A DNA stretch of 64,000 nt from Hyperoodon ampullatus (taxonomy: Eukaryota > Chordata > Mammalia > Artiodactyla > Ziphiidae): contig CATKHW010000421.1 of NCBI GenBank assembly GCA_949752795.1, positions 521,684 to 585,683 of the forward strand. Direction: 5' to 3'. Of the stretch, positions 41,727 to 53,646 are shown one piece after another. The translations under genes and the position numbers were made by a program. How positions within the stretch are numbered: position 1 is the stretch's first letter; every line of letters begins with the position of its first letter. The notes below the pieces were generated by a model, which saw nothing but the letters and a program-made list of their open reading frames with translations, was not told where the DNA came from and made no database searches.

Positions 41727-43465
41727 ATCACTTCCCACCGGTCAAAAGGGACATCCACAAAATGTGTAAAAACCAGAAAGGCAAGACAGGCCCTGGAGAA
41801 CAGGGAGCCTTGTTATGCTGATGGGCGGGATGTAAATTGCCAACTGCCTCTCTGGAGGAGTGCATTGTGTTCCCTTAAACAAGTAAACAACAGAGCTACA
41901 GAGCCAAGGGCACTTCCAGTCTAGGGAATATACCTTGGGAAAACTGAAAATCAAAAAGACACAGCCACCCCAAAATTTAGGGCTGCACTGCTTACAAGGA
42001 CCTCAACTTGGGTACACCTTAAATATCCCAGGAAATATAAAAATGGTTCAAAAAATTGTGGTACTTACGTACGATGGAATATCCCTCAGCCATGAAATCA
42101 ATGTCATAAGACCAGTAGCAGCAAAATGGGTGGATTCAGGTACGATGATTCTAAGTGAAATAAGTCACACAGAAAAAGAAACTTATCATAAGATATCACT
42201 TATGAAGATCCTGTAAACATGGCTACACTTGAAATGAGTTAGGAAAGAGAACAGTGTCTCACATTTAGAAAGCACTCTTATGCCTGCTTAAGGGGGAAGG
42301 AGAGGTGGGGTGATGAATAAAACCGGAGTTTGATATAAGCACAGGTACCATTCCAAAAACCAACTATGGAATAGACAAGACCTACACCTTCCTCAGTGAA
42401 AGGGACTCAAAACCCCATATTTCCCGCAGAGGAATATATCTGACTAGTAAGAATCTTAAAACCTAGGTATTGATATGTCTCCGTAAGGGAATCAAGTGTG
42501 TCTAGACTGGGATAAATATGGCAGCGAGAATCAGCTCAAACCCACTATAAAAAGGAATTTCAAAAATAAAACAAAAAAACTGGGAAATTCTTTACAATTC
42601 CTTCAGGGTCTCTGATGAAACCTGAAATGACCCTATCTACAATGACAGCTGGATGTGGCATAAGGCTGGACACTTGGGACTGAGAGGATTGGTGAGATTG
42701 GGTGAGCAAATGCAGACCCTTTAAAGCAATAATGCATGGCACACATTCCATGTGTCCCATCTCTCCAGGTTGAAGGGAATATTACTACAGATATAACATG
42801 TACGGGAATCCTAGAGAACGGACACACTGTGAATACGAAAGGTTTCTAAAACTCAACGAATAGTCCCTCTCCTGGTGCTCCGGTTTGACTTTCCATCTGC
42901 TTTATTATCAACCTCCCAACTTGGAGAGACAGCCCCTTTAACCTCCTGGTTCGCACAGGTTGCCAATTTGGCAGAGGATGAAAGGGAAGAGGGAGAACCA
43001 ATGAGAGAGTAGCTGTTAGGCATTTGGACGGGCACATATCACTGTAATTTCCCGGCAGGAAGAAGAATTAACCAAAGTCTCAGCCACCCACCGGGAATCA
43101 GTATAGATCCTGAACCAAAATTTTGGACTTGCGGTCAGCTCACCAAAAACGAGTTGAAAAATGGAGCTCAGGGGCACAGCAATTCACAAACTGGCCGAGT
43201 AATAAAGGACAACTATCGTCCAAAAATCTGTTGAGGGAAGGCAACGAGGCGGACTTGAAAGCGTGGCAGAATAGCAGGAAACAGATTTCAAGAGGTAAGT
43301 TGGAATCGCCTTTAAAGCACAGGAAGAGGGGCACAACTTCGACAATGATGCACTTGGCCAAAAAGGGCGTATGTGTTTTCTCCTGAATATATTCAGGAGA
43401 AAACGCATACGCCCTTTTTGGCCAAGCAAGCAAGCGGGCAATGCAAATCTGCACTACAAAGAAGT
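41727..43465 (+). repeat. Satellite unit 25 (type II)
   Basis: 1,739 bp. L1-derived part 41943-42580, relic frame open (41935-42216). CTTGAAATGAG and ACCTAGGTATTG are shared with units 27 and 28 but not 26. The palindrome at 43353-43426 has one mispair (GTATGTG). Confidence 0.95.
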
Positions 43466-45205
43466 ATCACTTCCCACCGGTCAAAAGGGACATCCACAAA
43501 ATGTGTAAAAACCAGAAAGGCAAGACAGGCCCTGGAGAACAGGGTGCCTTGTTATGCTGATGGGCGGGATGTAAATTGACAACTGCCTCTCTGGAGGAGT
43601 GCACTGTGTTCCCTAAAACAAGTAAACAACAGAGCTACAGAGCCAAGGGCACTTCCAGTCTAGGGAATATACCTTGGGAAAACTGAAAATCAAAAAGACA
43701 CAGCCACCCCAAAATTTAGGGCTGCACTGCTTACAAGGACCTCCACTTGGGTACACCTTAAATATCCCAGGAAATATAAAAATGGTTCAAAAAATTGTGG
43801 TACTTACGTACGATGGAATATCCCTCAGCCATGAAATCAATGTCATAAGACCAGTAGCAGCAAAATGGGTGGATTCAGGTACGATGATTCTAAGTGAAAT
43901 AAGTCACACAGAAAAAGAAACTTATCATAAGATATCACTTATGAAGATCCTGTAAACATGGCTACACTTGAACTGAGTTAGGAAAGAGAACAGTGTCTCA
44001 CATTTAGAAAACACTCTTATGCCTGCTTAAGGGGGAAGGAGAGGTGGGGTGATGCATAAAACCAGAGTTTGATATAAGCACAGGTACCGTTCCAAAAACC
44101 AACTATGGAATAGACAAGACCTACACCTTCCTCAGTGAAAGGGACTCAAAACCCCATATTTCCCGCAGAGGAATATATCTGACTAGTAAGAATCTTAAAA
44201 CCTATGTATTGATATGTCTCCGTAAGGGAATCAAGTGTGTCTAGACTGGCACAAACATGGCAGCGAGAATCAGCTCAAACCCACTATAAAAAGGAATTTC
44301 AAAAACAAAACAAAAAAAACTGGGAAATTCTTTACAATTCCTTCAGGGTCTCTGATGAAACCTGAAATGACCCTATCTACAATGACAGCTGGATGTGGCA
44401 TAAGGCTGGACACTTGGGACTGAGAGGATTGGTGAGATTGGGTGAGCAAATGCAGACCCTTTAAAGCAATAATGCATGGCACACATTCCATGGGTCCCAA
44501 CTCTCCAGGTTGAAGGGAATATTACTACAGATATAACATGTACGGGAATCCTAGAGAACGGACACACTGTGAATACGAAAGGTTTCTAAAACTCAACGAA
44601 TAGTCCCTCTCCTGGTGCTCCGGTTTGACTTTCCATCTGCTTTATTATCAACCTCCCAACTTGGAGAGACAGCCCCTTTAACCTCCTGGTTCGCACAGGT
44701 TGTCAATTTGGCAGAGGATGAAAGGGAAGAGGGAGAACCAATGAGAGAGTAGCTGTTAGGCATTTGGACGGGCACATATCACTGTAATTTCCCGGCAGGA
44801 AGAAGAATTAACCAAAGTCTCAGCCACCCACCGGGAATCAGTATAGATCCTGAACCAAAATTTTGGACTTGCGGTCAGCTCACCAAAAACGAGTTGAAAA
44901 ATGGAGCTCAGGGGCACAGCAATTCACAAACTGGCCGAGTAATAAAGGACAACTATCGTCCAAAAATCTGTTGAGGGAAGGCAACGAGGCGGACTTGAAA
45001 GCGTGGCAGAATAGCAGGAAACAGATTTCAAGAGGTACGTTGGAATCGCCTTTAAAGCACAGGAAGAGGGGCACAACTTCGACAATGATGCACTTGGCCA
45101 AAAAGGGCGTATGCGTTTTCTCCTGAATATATTCAGGAGAAAACGCATACGCCCTTTTTGGCCAAGCAAGCAAGCGGGCAATGCAAATCTGCACTACAAA
45201 GAAGT
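43466..45205 (+). repeat. Satellite unit 26 (type II with type I tail)
   Basis: 1,740 bp. It has the eight-A run (44312-44319) and the AAAAACAAAAC tail of unit 13, thirteen units away. L1-derived part 43682-44320, relic frame open (43674-43955). GGGTGCC is shared with units 14, 32 and 33. The palindrome at 45093-45166 is perfect. Confidence 0.95.
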
Positions 45206-46944
45206 ATCACTTCCCACCGGTCAAAAGGGACATCCACAAAATGTGTAAAAACCAGAAAGGCAAGACAGGCCCTGGAGAACAGGGAGCCTTGTTATGCTGA
45301 TGGGCGGGATGTAAATTGCCAACTGCCTCTCTGGAGAAGTGCATTGTGTTCCCTAAAACAAGTAAACAACAGAGCTACAGAGCCAAGGGCACTTCCAGTC
45401 TAGGGAATATACCTTGGGAAAACTGAAAATCAAAAAGACACAGCCACCCCAAAATTTAGGGCTGCACTGCTTACAATGACCTCAACTTGGGTACACCTTA
45501 AATATCCCAGGAAATATAAAAATGGTTCAAAAAATTGTGGTACTTACGTACGATGGAATATCCCTCAGCCATGAAATCAATGTCATAAGACCAGTAGCAG
45601 CAAAATGGGTGGATTCAGGTACGATGATTCTAAGTGAAATAAGTCACACAGAAAAAGAAACTTATCATAAGATATCACTTATGAAGATCCTGTAAACATG
45701 GCTACACTTGAAATGAGTTAGGAAAGAGAACAGTGTCTCACATTTAGAAAACACTCTTATGCCTGCTTAAGGGGGAAGGAGAGGTGGGGTGATGCATAAA
45801 ACCAGAGTTTGATATAAGCACAGGTACCGTTCCAAAAACCAACTATGGAATAGACAAGACCTACACCTTCCTCAGTGAAAGAGACTCAAAACCCCATATT
45901 TCCCGCAGAGGAATATATCTGACTAGTAAGAATCTTAAAACCTAGGTATTGATATGTCTCCGTAAGGGAATCAAGTGTGTCTAGACTGGGATAAATATGG
46001 CAGCGAGAATCAGCTCAAACCCACTATAAAAAGGAATTTCAAAAATAAAACAAAAAAACTGGGAAATTCTTTACAATTCCTTCAGGGTCTCTGATGAAAC
46101 CTGAAATGACCCTATCTACAATGACAGCTGGATGTGGCATAAGGCTGGACACTTGGGACTGAGAGGATTGGTGAGATTGGGTGAGCAAATGCAGACCCTT
46201 TAAAGCAATAATGCATGGCACACATTCCATGGGTCCCAACTCTCCAGGTTGAAGGGAATATTACTACAGATATAACATGTACGGGAATCCTAGAGAACGG
46301 ACACACTGTGAATACGAAAGGTTTCTAAAACTCAACGAATAGTCCCTCTCCTGGTGCTCCGGTTTGACTTTCCATCTGCTTTATTATCAACCTCCCAACT
46401 TGGAGAGACAGCCCCTTTAACCTCCTGGTTCACACAGGTTGCCAATTTGGCAGAGGATGAAAGCGAAGAGGGAGAACCAATGAGAGAGTAGCTGTTAGGC
46501 ATTTGGACGGGCACATCTCACTCTAACTTCCCCGCAGGAAGAAGAATTAACCAAAGTCTCAGCCACCCACCGGGAATCAGTATAGATCCTGAACCAAAAT
46601 TTTGGACTTGCGGTCAGCTCACCAAAAACGAGTTGAAAAATGGAGCTCAGGGGCACAGCAATTCACAAACTGGCCGAGTAATAAAGGACAACTATCGTCC
46701 AAAAATCTGTTGAGGGAAGGCAACGAGGCGGACTTGAAAGCGAGGCAGAATAGCAGGAAACAGATTTCAAGAGGTACGTTGGAATCGCCTTTAAAGCACA
46801 GGAAGAGGGGCACAACTTCGACAATGATGCACTTGGCCAAAAAGGGCGTATGCGTTTTCTCCTGAATATATTCAGGAGAAAACGCATACGCCCTTTTTGG
46901 CCAAGCAAGCAAGCGGGCAATGCAAATCTGCACTACAAAGAAGT
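45206..46944 (+). repeat. Satellite unit 27 (type II)
   Basis: 1,739 bp. L1-derived part 45422-46059. The relic is interrupted by TGA at 45477-45479. It shares CTTGAAATGAG and CCTAGGTATTG with units 25 and 28. The palindrome at 46832-46905 is perfect. Confidence 0.95.
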
Positions 46945-48683
46945 ATCACTTCCCACCGGTCAAAAGGGACATCCACAAAATGTGTAAAAACCAGAAAGGC
47001 AAGACAGGCCCTGGAGAACAGGGAGCCTTGTTATGCTGATGGGCGGGATGTAAATTGCCAACTGCCTCTCTGGAGGAGTGCATTGTGTTCCCTAAAACAA
47101 GTAAACAACAGAGCTACAGAGCCAAGGGCACTTCCAGTCTAGGGAATATACCTTGGGAAAACTGAAAATCAAAAAGACACAGCCACCCCAAAATTTAGGG
47201 CTGCACTGCTTACAAGGACCTCAACTTGGGTACACCTTAAATATCCCAGGAAATATAAAAATGGTTCAAAAAATTGTGGTACTTACGTACGATGGAATAT
47301 CCCTCAGCCATGAAATCAATGTCATAAGACCAGTAGCAGCAAAATGGGTGGATTCAGGTACGATGATTCTAAGTGAAATAAGTCACACAGAAAAAGAAAC
47401 TTATCATAAGATATCACTTATGAAGATCCTGTAAACATGGCTACACTTGAAATGAGTTAGGAAAGAGAACAGTGTCTCACATTTAGAAAACACTCTTATG
47501 CCTGCTTAAGGGGGAAGGAGAGGTGGGGTGATGCATAAAACCAGAGTTTGATATAAGCACAGGTACCGTTCCAAAAACCAACTATGGAATAGACAAGACC
47601 TACACCTTCCTCAGTGAAAGGGACTCAAAACCCCATATTTCCCGCAGAGGAATATATCTGACTAGTAAGAATCTTAAAACCTAGGTATTGATATGTCTCC
47701 GTAAGGGAATCAAGTGTGTCTAGACTGGGATAAATATGGCAGCGAGAATCAGCTCAAACCCACTATAAAAAGGAATTTCAAAAATAAAACAAAAAAACTG
47801 GGAAATTCTTTACAATTCCTTCAGGGTCTCTGATGAAACCTGAAATGACCCAATCTACAATGACAGCTGGATGTGGCATAAGGCTGGACACTTGGGACTG
47901 AGAGGATTAGTGAGATTGGGTGAGCAAATGCAGACCCTATAAAGCAATAATGCATGGCACACATTCCATGGGTCCCAACTCTCCAGGTTGAAGGGAATAT
48001 TACTACAGATATACCATGTACGGGAATCCTAGAGAACGGACACACTGTGAATACGAAAGGTTTCTAAAACTCAACGAATAGTCCCTCTCCTGGTGCTCCG
48101 GTTTGACTTTCCATCTGCTTTATTATCAACCTCCCAACTTGGAGAGACAGCCCCTTTAACCTCCTGGTTCGCACAGGTTGCCAATTTGGCAGAGGATGAA
48201 AGGGAAGAGGGAGAACCAATGAGAGAGTAGCTGTTAGGCATTTGGACGGGCACATATCACTGTAATTTCCCGGCAGGAAGAAGAATTAACCAAAGTCTCA
48301 GCCACCCACCGGGAATCAGTATAGATCCTGAACCAAAATTTTGGACTTGCGGTCAGCTCACCAAAAACGAGTTGAAAAATGGAGCTCAGGGGCACAGCAA
48401 TTCACAAACTGGCCGAGTAATAAAGGACAACTATCGTCCAAAAATCTGTTGAGGGAAGGCAACGAGGCGGACTTGAAAGCGAGGCAGAATAGCAGGAAAC
48501 AGATTTCAAGAGGTACGTTGGAATCGCCTTTAAAGCACAGGAAGAGGGGCACAACTTCGACAATGATGCACTTGGCCAAGAAGGGTGTATGCGTTTTCTC
48601 CTGAATATATTCAGGAGAAAACGCATACGCCCTTTTTGGCCAAGCAAGCAAGCGGGCAATGCAAATCTGCACTACAAAGAAGT
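46945..48683 (+). repeat. Satellite unit 28 (type II)
   Basis: 1,739 bp. L1-derived part 47161-47798, relic frame open (47153-47434). The palindrome at 48571-48644 has two mispairs in the left arm (CCAAGAAGGGTG). Confidence 0.95.
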
Positions 48684-50427
48684 ATCACTTCCCACCGGTC
48701 AAAAGGGACATCCACAAAATGTGTAAAAACCAGAAAGGCAAGACAGGCCCTGGAGAACAGGGAGCCTTGTTATGCTGATGGGCGGGATGTAAATTGCCAA
48801 CTGCCTCTCTGGAGGAGTGCATTGTGTTCCCTAAAACAAGTAAACAACAGAGCTACAGAGCCAAGGGCACTTCCAGTCTAGGGAATATACCTTGGGAAAA
48901 CTGAAAATCAAAAAGACACAGCCACCCCAAAATTTAGGGCTGCACTGCTTACAAGGACCTCAACTTGGGTACACCTTAAATATCCCAGGAAATATAAAAA
49001 TGGTTCAAAAAATTGTGGTACTTACGTACGATGGAATATCCCTCAGCCATGAAATCAATGTCATAAGACCAGTAGCAGCAAAATGGGTGGATTCAGGTAC
49101 GATGATTCTAAGTGAAATAAGTCACAGAGAAAAAGAAACTTATCATAAGACATCACTTATGAAGATCCTGTAAACATGGCTACACTTGAACTGAGTTAGG
49201 AAAGAGAACAGTGTCTCACATTTAGAAAACACTCTTATGCCTGCTTAAGGGGGAAGGAGAGGTGGGGTGATGCATAAAACCAGAGTTTGATATAAGCACA
49301 GGTACCGTTCCAAAAACCAACTATGGAATAGACAAGACCTACACCTTCCTCAGTGAAAGGGACTCAAAACCCCATATTTCCCGCAGAGGAATATATCTGA
49401 CTAGTAAAGTAAGAATCTTAAAACTTATGTATTGATATGTCTCCATAAGGGAATCAAGTGTGTCTAGACTGGGATAAATATGGCAGCGAGAATCAGCTCA
49501 AACCCACTATAAAAAGGAATTTCAAAAATAAAACAAAAAAACTGGGAAATTCTTTACAATTCCTTCAGGGTCTCTGATGAAACCTGAAATGACCCTATCT
49601 ACAATGACAGCTGGATGTGGCATAAGGCTGGACACTTGGGACTGAGAGGATTGGTGAGATTGGGTGAGCAAATGCAGACCCTTTAAAGCAATAATGCATG
49701 GCACACATTCCATGGGTCCCAACTCTCCAGGTTGAAGGGAATATTACTACAGATATAACATGTACGGGAATCCTAGAGAACGGACACACTGTGAATACGA
49801 AAGGTTTCTAAAACTCAACGAATAGTCCCTCTCCTGGTGCTCCGGTTTGACTTTCCATCTGCTTTATTATCAACCTCCCAACTTGGAGAGACAGCCCCTT
49901 TAACCTCCTGGTTCGCACAGGTTGCCAATTTGGCAGAGGATGAAAGGGAAGAGGGAGAACCAATGAGAGAGTAGCTGTTAGGCATTTGGACGGGCACATA
50001 TCACTGTAATTTCCCGGCAGGAAGAAGAATTAACCAAAGTCTCAGCCACCCACCGGGAATCAGTATAGATCCTGAACCAAAATTTTGGACTTGCGGTCAG
50101 CTCACCAAAAACGAGTTGAAAAATGGAGCTCAGGGGCACAGCAATTCACAAACTGGCCGAGTAATAAAGGACAACTATCGTCCAAAAGTCTGTTGAGGGA
50201 AGGCAACGAGGCGGACTTCAAAGCGTGGCAGAATAGCAGGAAACAGATTTCAAGAGGTACGTTGGAATTGCCTTTAAAGCACAGGAAGAGGGGCACAACT
50301 TCGACAATGATGCACTTGGCCAAAAAGGGCGTATGCGTTTTCTCCTGAATATATTCAGGAGAAAACGCATACGCCCTTTTTGGCCAAGCAAGCAAGCGGG
50401 CAATGCAAATCTGCAATACAAAGAAGT
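48684..50427 (+). repeat. Satellite unit 29 (type II, longest)
   Basis: 1,744 bp. AGTAA is duplicated in tandem at 49403-49412. L1-derived part 48900-49542, relic frame open (48892-49173). The last third (AAAAGTCTG, CTTCAAAGCGTGG, GAATTGCC, CTGCAATAC) recurs in units 33 and 35. The palindrome at 50315-50388 is perfect. Confidence 0.95.
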
Positions 50428-52166
50428 ATCACTTCCCACCGGTCAAAAGGGACATCCACAAAATGTGTAAAAACCAGAAAGGCAAGACAGGCCCTGGAGA
50501 ACAGGGAGCCTTGTTATGCTGATGGGCGGGATGTAAATTGCCAACTGCCTCTCTGGAGGAGTGCATTGTGTTCCCTAAAACAAGTAAACAACAGAGCTAC
50601 AGAGCCAAGGGCACTTCCAGTCTCGGGAATATACCTTGGGAAAACTGAAAATCAAAAAGACACAGCCACCCCAAAATTTAGGGCTGCACTGCTTACAAGG
50701 ACCTCAACTTGGGTACACCTTAAATATCCCAGGAAATATAAAAATGGTTCAAAAAATTGTGGTACTTACGTACGATGGAATATCCCTCAGCCATGAAATC
50801 AATGTCATAAGACCAGTAGCAGCAAAATGGGTGGATTCAGGTACGATGATTCTAAGTGAAATAAGTCACACAGAAAAAGAAACTTATCATAAGATATCAC
50901 TTATGAAGATCCTGTAAACATGGCTACACTTGAACTGAGTTAGGAAAGAGAACAGTGTCTCACATTTAGAAAACACTCTTATGCCTGCTTAAGGGGGAAG
51001 GAGAGGTGGGGTGATGCATAAAACCAGAGTTTGATATAAGCACAGGTACCGTTCCAAAAACCAACTATGGAATAGACAAGACCTACACCTTCCTCAGTGA
51101 AAGGGACTCAAAACCCCATATTTCCCGCAGAGGAATATATCTGACTAGTAAGAATCTTAAAACCTATGTATTGATATGTCTCCGTAAGGGAATCAAGTGT
51201 GTCTAGACTGGGATAAATATGGCAGCGAGAATCAGCTCAAACCCACTATAAAAAGGAATTTCAAAAATAAAACAAAAAAACTGGGAAATTCTTTACAATT
51301 CCTTCAGGGTCTCTGATGAAACCTGAAATGACCCTATCTACAATGACAGCTGGATGTGGCATAAGGCTGGACACTTGGGACTGAGAGGATTGGTGAGATT
51401 GGGTGAGCAAATGCAGACCCTTTAAAGCAATAATGCATGGCACACATTCCATGGGTCCCAACTCTCCAGGTTGAAGGGAATATTACTACAGATATAACAT
51501 GTACGGGAATCCTAGAGAACGGACACACTGTGAATACGAAAGGTTTCTAAAACTCAACGAATAGTCCCTCTCCTGGTGCTCCGGTTTGACTTTCCATCTG
51601 CTTTATTATCAACCTCCCAACTTGGAGAGACAGCCCCTTTAACCTCCTGGTTCGCACAGGTTGCCAATTTGGCCGAGGATGAAAGGGAAGAGGGAGAACC
51701 AATGAGAGAGTAGCTGTTAGGCATTTGGACAGGCACATATCACTGTAATTTCCCGGCAGGAAGAAGAATTAACCAAAGTCTCAGCCACCCACCGGGAATC
51801 AGTATAGATCCGGAACCAAAATTTTGGACTTGCGGTCAGCTCACCAAAAACGAGTTGAAAAATGGAGCTCAGGGGCACAGCAATTCACAAACTGGCCGAG
51901 TAATAAAGGACAACTATCGTCCAAAAATCTGTTGAGGGAAGGCAACGAGGCGGACTTCAAAGCGTGGCAGAATAGCAGGAAGCAGATTTCAAGAGGTACG
52001 TTGGAATCGCCTTTAAAGCACAGGAAGAGGGGCACAACTTCGACAATGATGCACTTGGCCAAAAAGGGCGTATGTGTTTTCTCCTGAATATATTCAGGAG
52101 AAAACGCATACGCCCTTTTTGGCCAAGCAAGCAAGCGGGCAATGCAAATCTGCACTACAAAGAACT
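50428..52166 (+). repeat. Satellite unit 30 (type II)
   Basis: 1,739 bp. L1-derived part 50644-51281, relic frame open (50636-50917). GGCCGAGG, GGACAGGC and GATCCGG recur in unit 32. CTTCAAAGCGTGG, GTATGTG and AAAGAACTATC recur in unit 34. The palindrome at 52054-52127 has one mispair. Confidence 0.95.
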
Positions 52167-52374
52167 ATCACTTCCCACCGGTCAAAAGGGACATCCACAA
52201 AATGTGTAAAAACCAGAAAGGCAAGACAGGCCCTGGAGAACAGGGAGCCTTGTTATGCTGATGGGCGGGATGTAAATTGCCAACTGCCTCTCTGGAGGAG
52301 TGCATTGTGTTCCCTAAAACAAGTAAACAACAGAGCTACAGAGCCAAGGGCACTTCCAGTCTAGGGAATATACC
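52167..52374. other. Unassigned left part of the unit
   Basis: About 208 bp before the L1-derived part. I recognise no gene or known transposon. In most units an open frame runs across it from the palindrome (81 codons starting at TTG), but the start is not ATG, the sequence is low in information and I see no protein family. It is the best conserved stretch across units after the palindrome. Confidence 0.7.
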
Positions 52375-52656
52375 TTGGGAAAACTGAAAATCAAAAAGAC
52401 ACAGCCACCCCAAAATTTAGGGCTGCACTGCTTACAAGGACCTCAACTTGGGTACACCTTAAATATCCCAGGAAATATAAAAATGGTTCAAAAAATTGTG
52501 GTACTTACGTACGATGGAATATCCCTCAGCCATGAAATCAATGTCATAAGACCAGTAGCAGCAAAATGGGTGGATTCAGGTATGATGATTCTAAGTGAAA
52601 TAAGTCACACAGAAAAAGAAACTTATCATAAGATATCACTTATGAAGATCCTGTAA
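52375..52656 (+). pseudogene. LINE-1 ORF2 C-terminal relic
   Basis: A 93-codon frame ending in TAA. Residues from about 13 onward align with the extreme C terminus of L1 ORF2p, the part after the reverse transcriptase and cysteine-rich regions. The clearest block is LSEISHTEKETYHKISL just before the stop, preceded by a TYDGISLSHEIN stretch and AAKWVDSGTMI at the expected distances. No catalytic domain is present, so it cannot act as an enzyme. The frame opens at TTG and has no credible start. It stays open in about 28 of 37 units. Units 4, 5, 13, 15, 27, 32 and 36 have frameshifts or stops, and units 6 and 17 lack the TTG. Confidence 0.82.
52376..52382 (+). repeat. Possible target-site duplication, left copy (TGGGAAA)
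   Basis: TGGGAAA stands directly before the L1-derived part and again directly after its A-rich tail (53021-53027). Seven bases is at the short end for L1 insertions, and the junction lacks the usual TT/AAAA target, so it could be chance. Confidence 0.4.
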
Positions 52657-52730
52657 ACATGGCTACACTTGAACTGAGTTAGGAAAGAGAACAGTGTCTC
52701 ACATTTAGAAAACACTCTTATGCCTGCTTA

Positions 52731-52750
52731 AGGGGGAAGGAGAGGTGGGG
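52731..52750 (+). other. G-rich purine tract of the L1 3'UTR
   Basis: A 20-base G/A stretch broken by one T, with runs of five, two, two and four G. Mammalian L1 3'UTRs carry a polypurine tract at this place, which helps anchor the assignment. It could form a two-layer quadruplex, but has too few runs of three or more G for a strong one. Unit 6 has lost a base here. Confidence 0.6.
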
Positions 52751-52985
52751 TGATGCATAAAACCAGAGTTTGATATAAGCACAGGTACCGTTCCAAAAAC
52801 CAACTATGGAATAGACAAGACCTACACCTTCCTCAGTGAAAGGGACTCAAAACCCCATATTTCCCGCAGAGGAATATATCTGACTAGTAAGAATCTTAAA
52901 ACCTATGTATTGATATGTGTCCGTAAGGGAATCAAGTGTGTCTAGACTGGGATAAATATGGCAGCGAGAATCAGCTCAAACCCAC

Positions 52986-52994
52986 TATAAAAAG
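52986..52994 (+). promoter_or_regulatory. TATA-box-like TATAAAAAG
   Basis: A good match to a TATA box, kept in practically every unit. It lies in the L1 3'UTR-derived stretch, where the family has an A/T-rich ending anyway, so it may be coincidence. No initiator or downstream element is evident. Confidence 0.25.
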
Positions 52995-53001
52995 GAATTT
53001 C

Positions 53002-53019
53002 AAAAATAAAACAAAAAAA
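53002..53019 (+). other. A-rich tract, relic poly(A) tail
   Basis: Sixteen of 18 bases are A, at the place where an L1 tail would sit. Type I units usually read AAAAACAAAAC and type II AAAAATAAAAC. The final A run is seven in most units and eight in units 13 and 26. Confidence 0.65.
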
Positions 53020-53020
53020 C

Positions 53021-53027
53021 TGGGAAA
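53021..53027 (+). repeat. Possible target-site duplication, right copy (TGGGAAA)
   Basis: Directly follows the A-rich tail and matches 52376-52382. Conserved in nearly all units. Confidence 0.4.
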
Positions 53028-53554
53028 TTCTTTACAATTCCTTCAGGGTCTCTGATGAAACCTGAAATGACCCTATCTACAATGACAGCTGGATGTGGCA
53101 TAAGGCTGGACACTTGGGACTGAGAGGATTGGTGAGATTGGGTGAGCAAATGCAGACCCTTTAAAGCAATAATGCATGGCACACATTCCATGGGTCCCAA
53201 CTCTCCAGGTTGAAGGGAATATTACTACAGATATAACATGTACGGGAATCCTAGAGAACGGACACACTGTGAATACGAAAGGTTTCTAAAACTCAATGAA
53301 TAGTCCCTCTCCTGGTGCTCTGGTTTGACTTTCCATCTGCTTTATTATCAACCTCCCAACTTGGAGAGACAGCCCCTTTAACCTCCTGGTTCGCACAGGT
53401 TGCCAATTTGGCAGAGGATGAAAGGGAAGAGGGAGAACCAATGAGAGAGTAGCTGTTAGGCATTTGGACGGGCACATATCACTGTAATTTCCCGGCAGGA
53501 AGAAGAATTAACCAAAGTCTCAGCCACCCACCGGGAATCAGTATAGATCCTGAA

Positions 53555-53566
53555 CCAAAATTTTGG
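53555..53566. repeat. 12-bp palindrome CCAAAATTTTGG
   Basis: Perfect dyad with an A4T4 core, present in nearly every unit. A4T4 steps bend DNA, so one intrinsic bend per unit is plausible. The window itself ends on this motif. Confidence 0.6.
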
Positions 53567-53640
53567 ACTTGCGGTCAGCTCACCAAAAACGAGTTGAAAA
53601 ATGGAGCTCAGGGGCACAGCAATTCACAAACTGGCCGAGT

Positions 53641-53646
53641 AATAAA
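53641..53646 (+). other. AATAAA hexamer
   Basis: Canonical polyadenylation hexamer on the + strand in almost all units, ~650 bp after the TATA-like box. No clear GU-rich element follows, so use as a real signal is doubtful. Confidence 0.2.

Larger units (their letters stand above)
52383..53020 (+). mobile_element. LINE-1 3' end (5'-truncated, decayed) built into the unit
   Basis: Three consecutive parts read in L1 order on the + strand: the ORF2 C terminus with stop (to 52656), a 3'UTR-like stretch with a G-rich purine tract (52731-52750), and an A-rich tail (53002-53019). DNA matches to remembered L1 3' ends run through CCACCCC and GCACTGCTTACAA, then ATGGAATATCCCTCAGCCAT, AAGTGAAATAAGTCACACAG, GATATCACTTAT and AATAGACAAGACCTAC. 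The flavour near the stop is closer to ruminant/whale L1 than to carnivore L1. TGGGAAA flanks both sides. It is present in all 37 units, so it was captured before the array was amplified. A search against Dfam L1 3' ends would confirm it. Confidence 0.82.

Noticed and set aside
50380..50796. Longest frame in the window, 138 codons
   Set aside because: It arises from one substitution removing a stop (CTCGGG for CTAGGG) that joins two noncoding frames; TTG start.
52417..52422. Interstitial telomere repeat (TTAGGG)
   Set aside because: A single TTAGGG per unit, not in tandem.
53388..53398. tRNA/SINE B box (GGTTCGCACAG)
   Set aside because: It departs from GGTTCGANNCC after six bases and has no A box at the right distance upstream.
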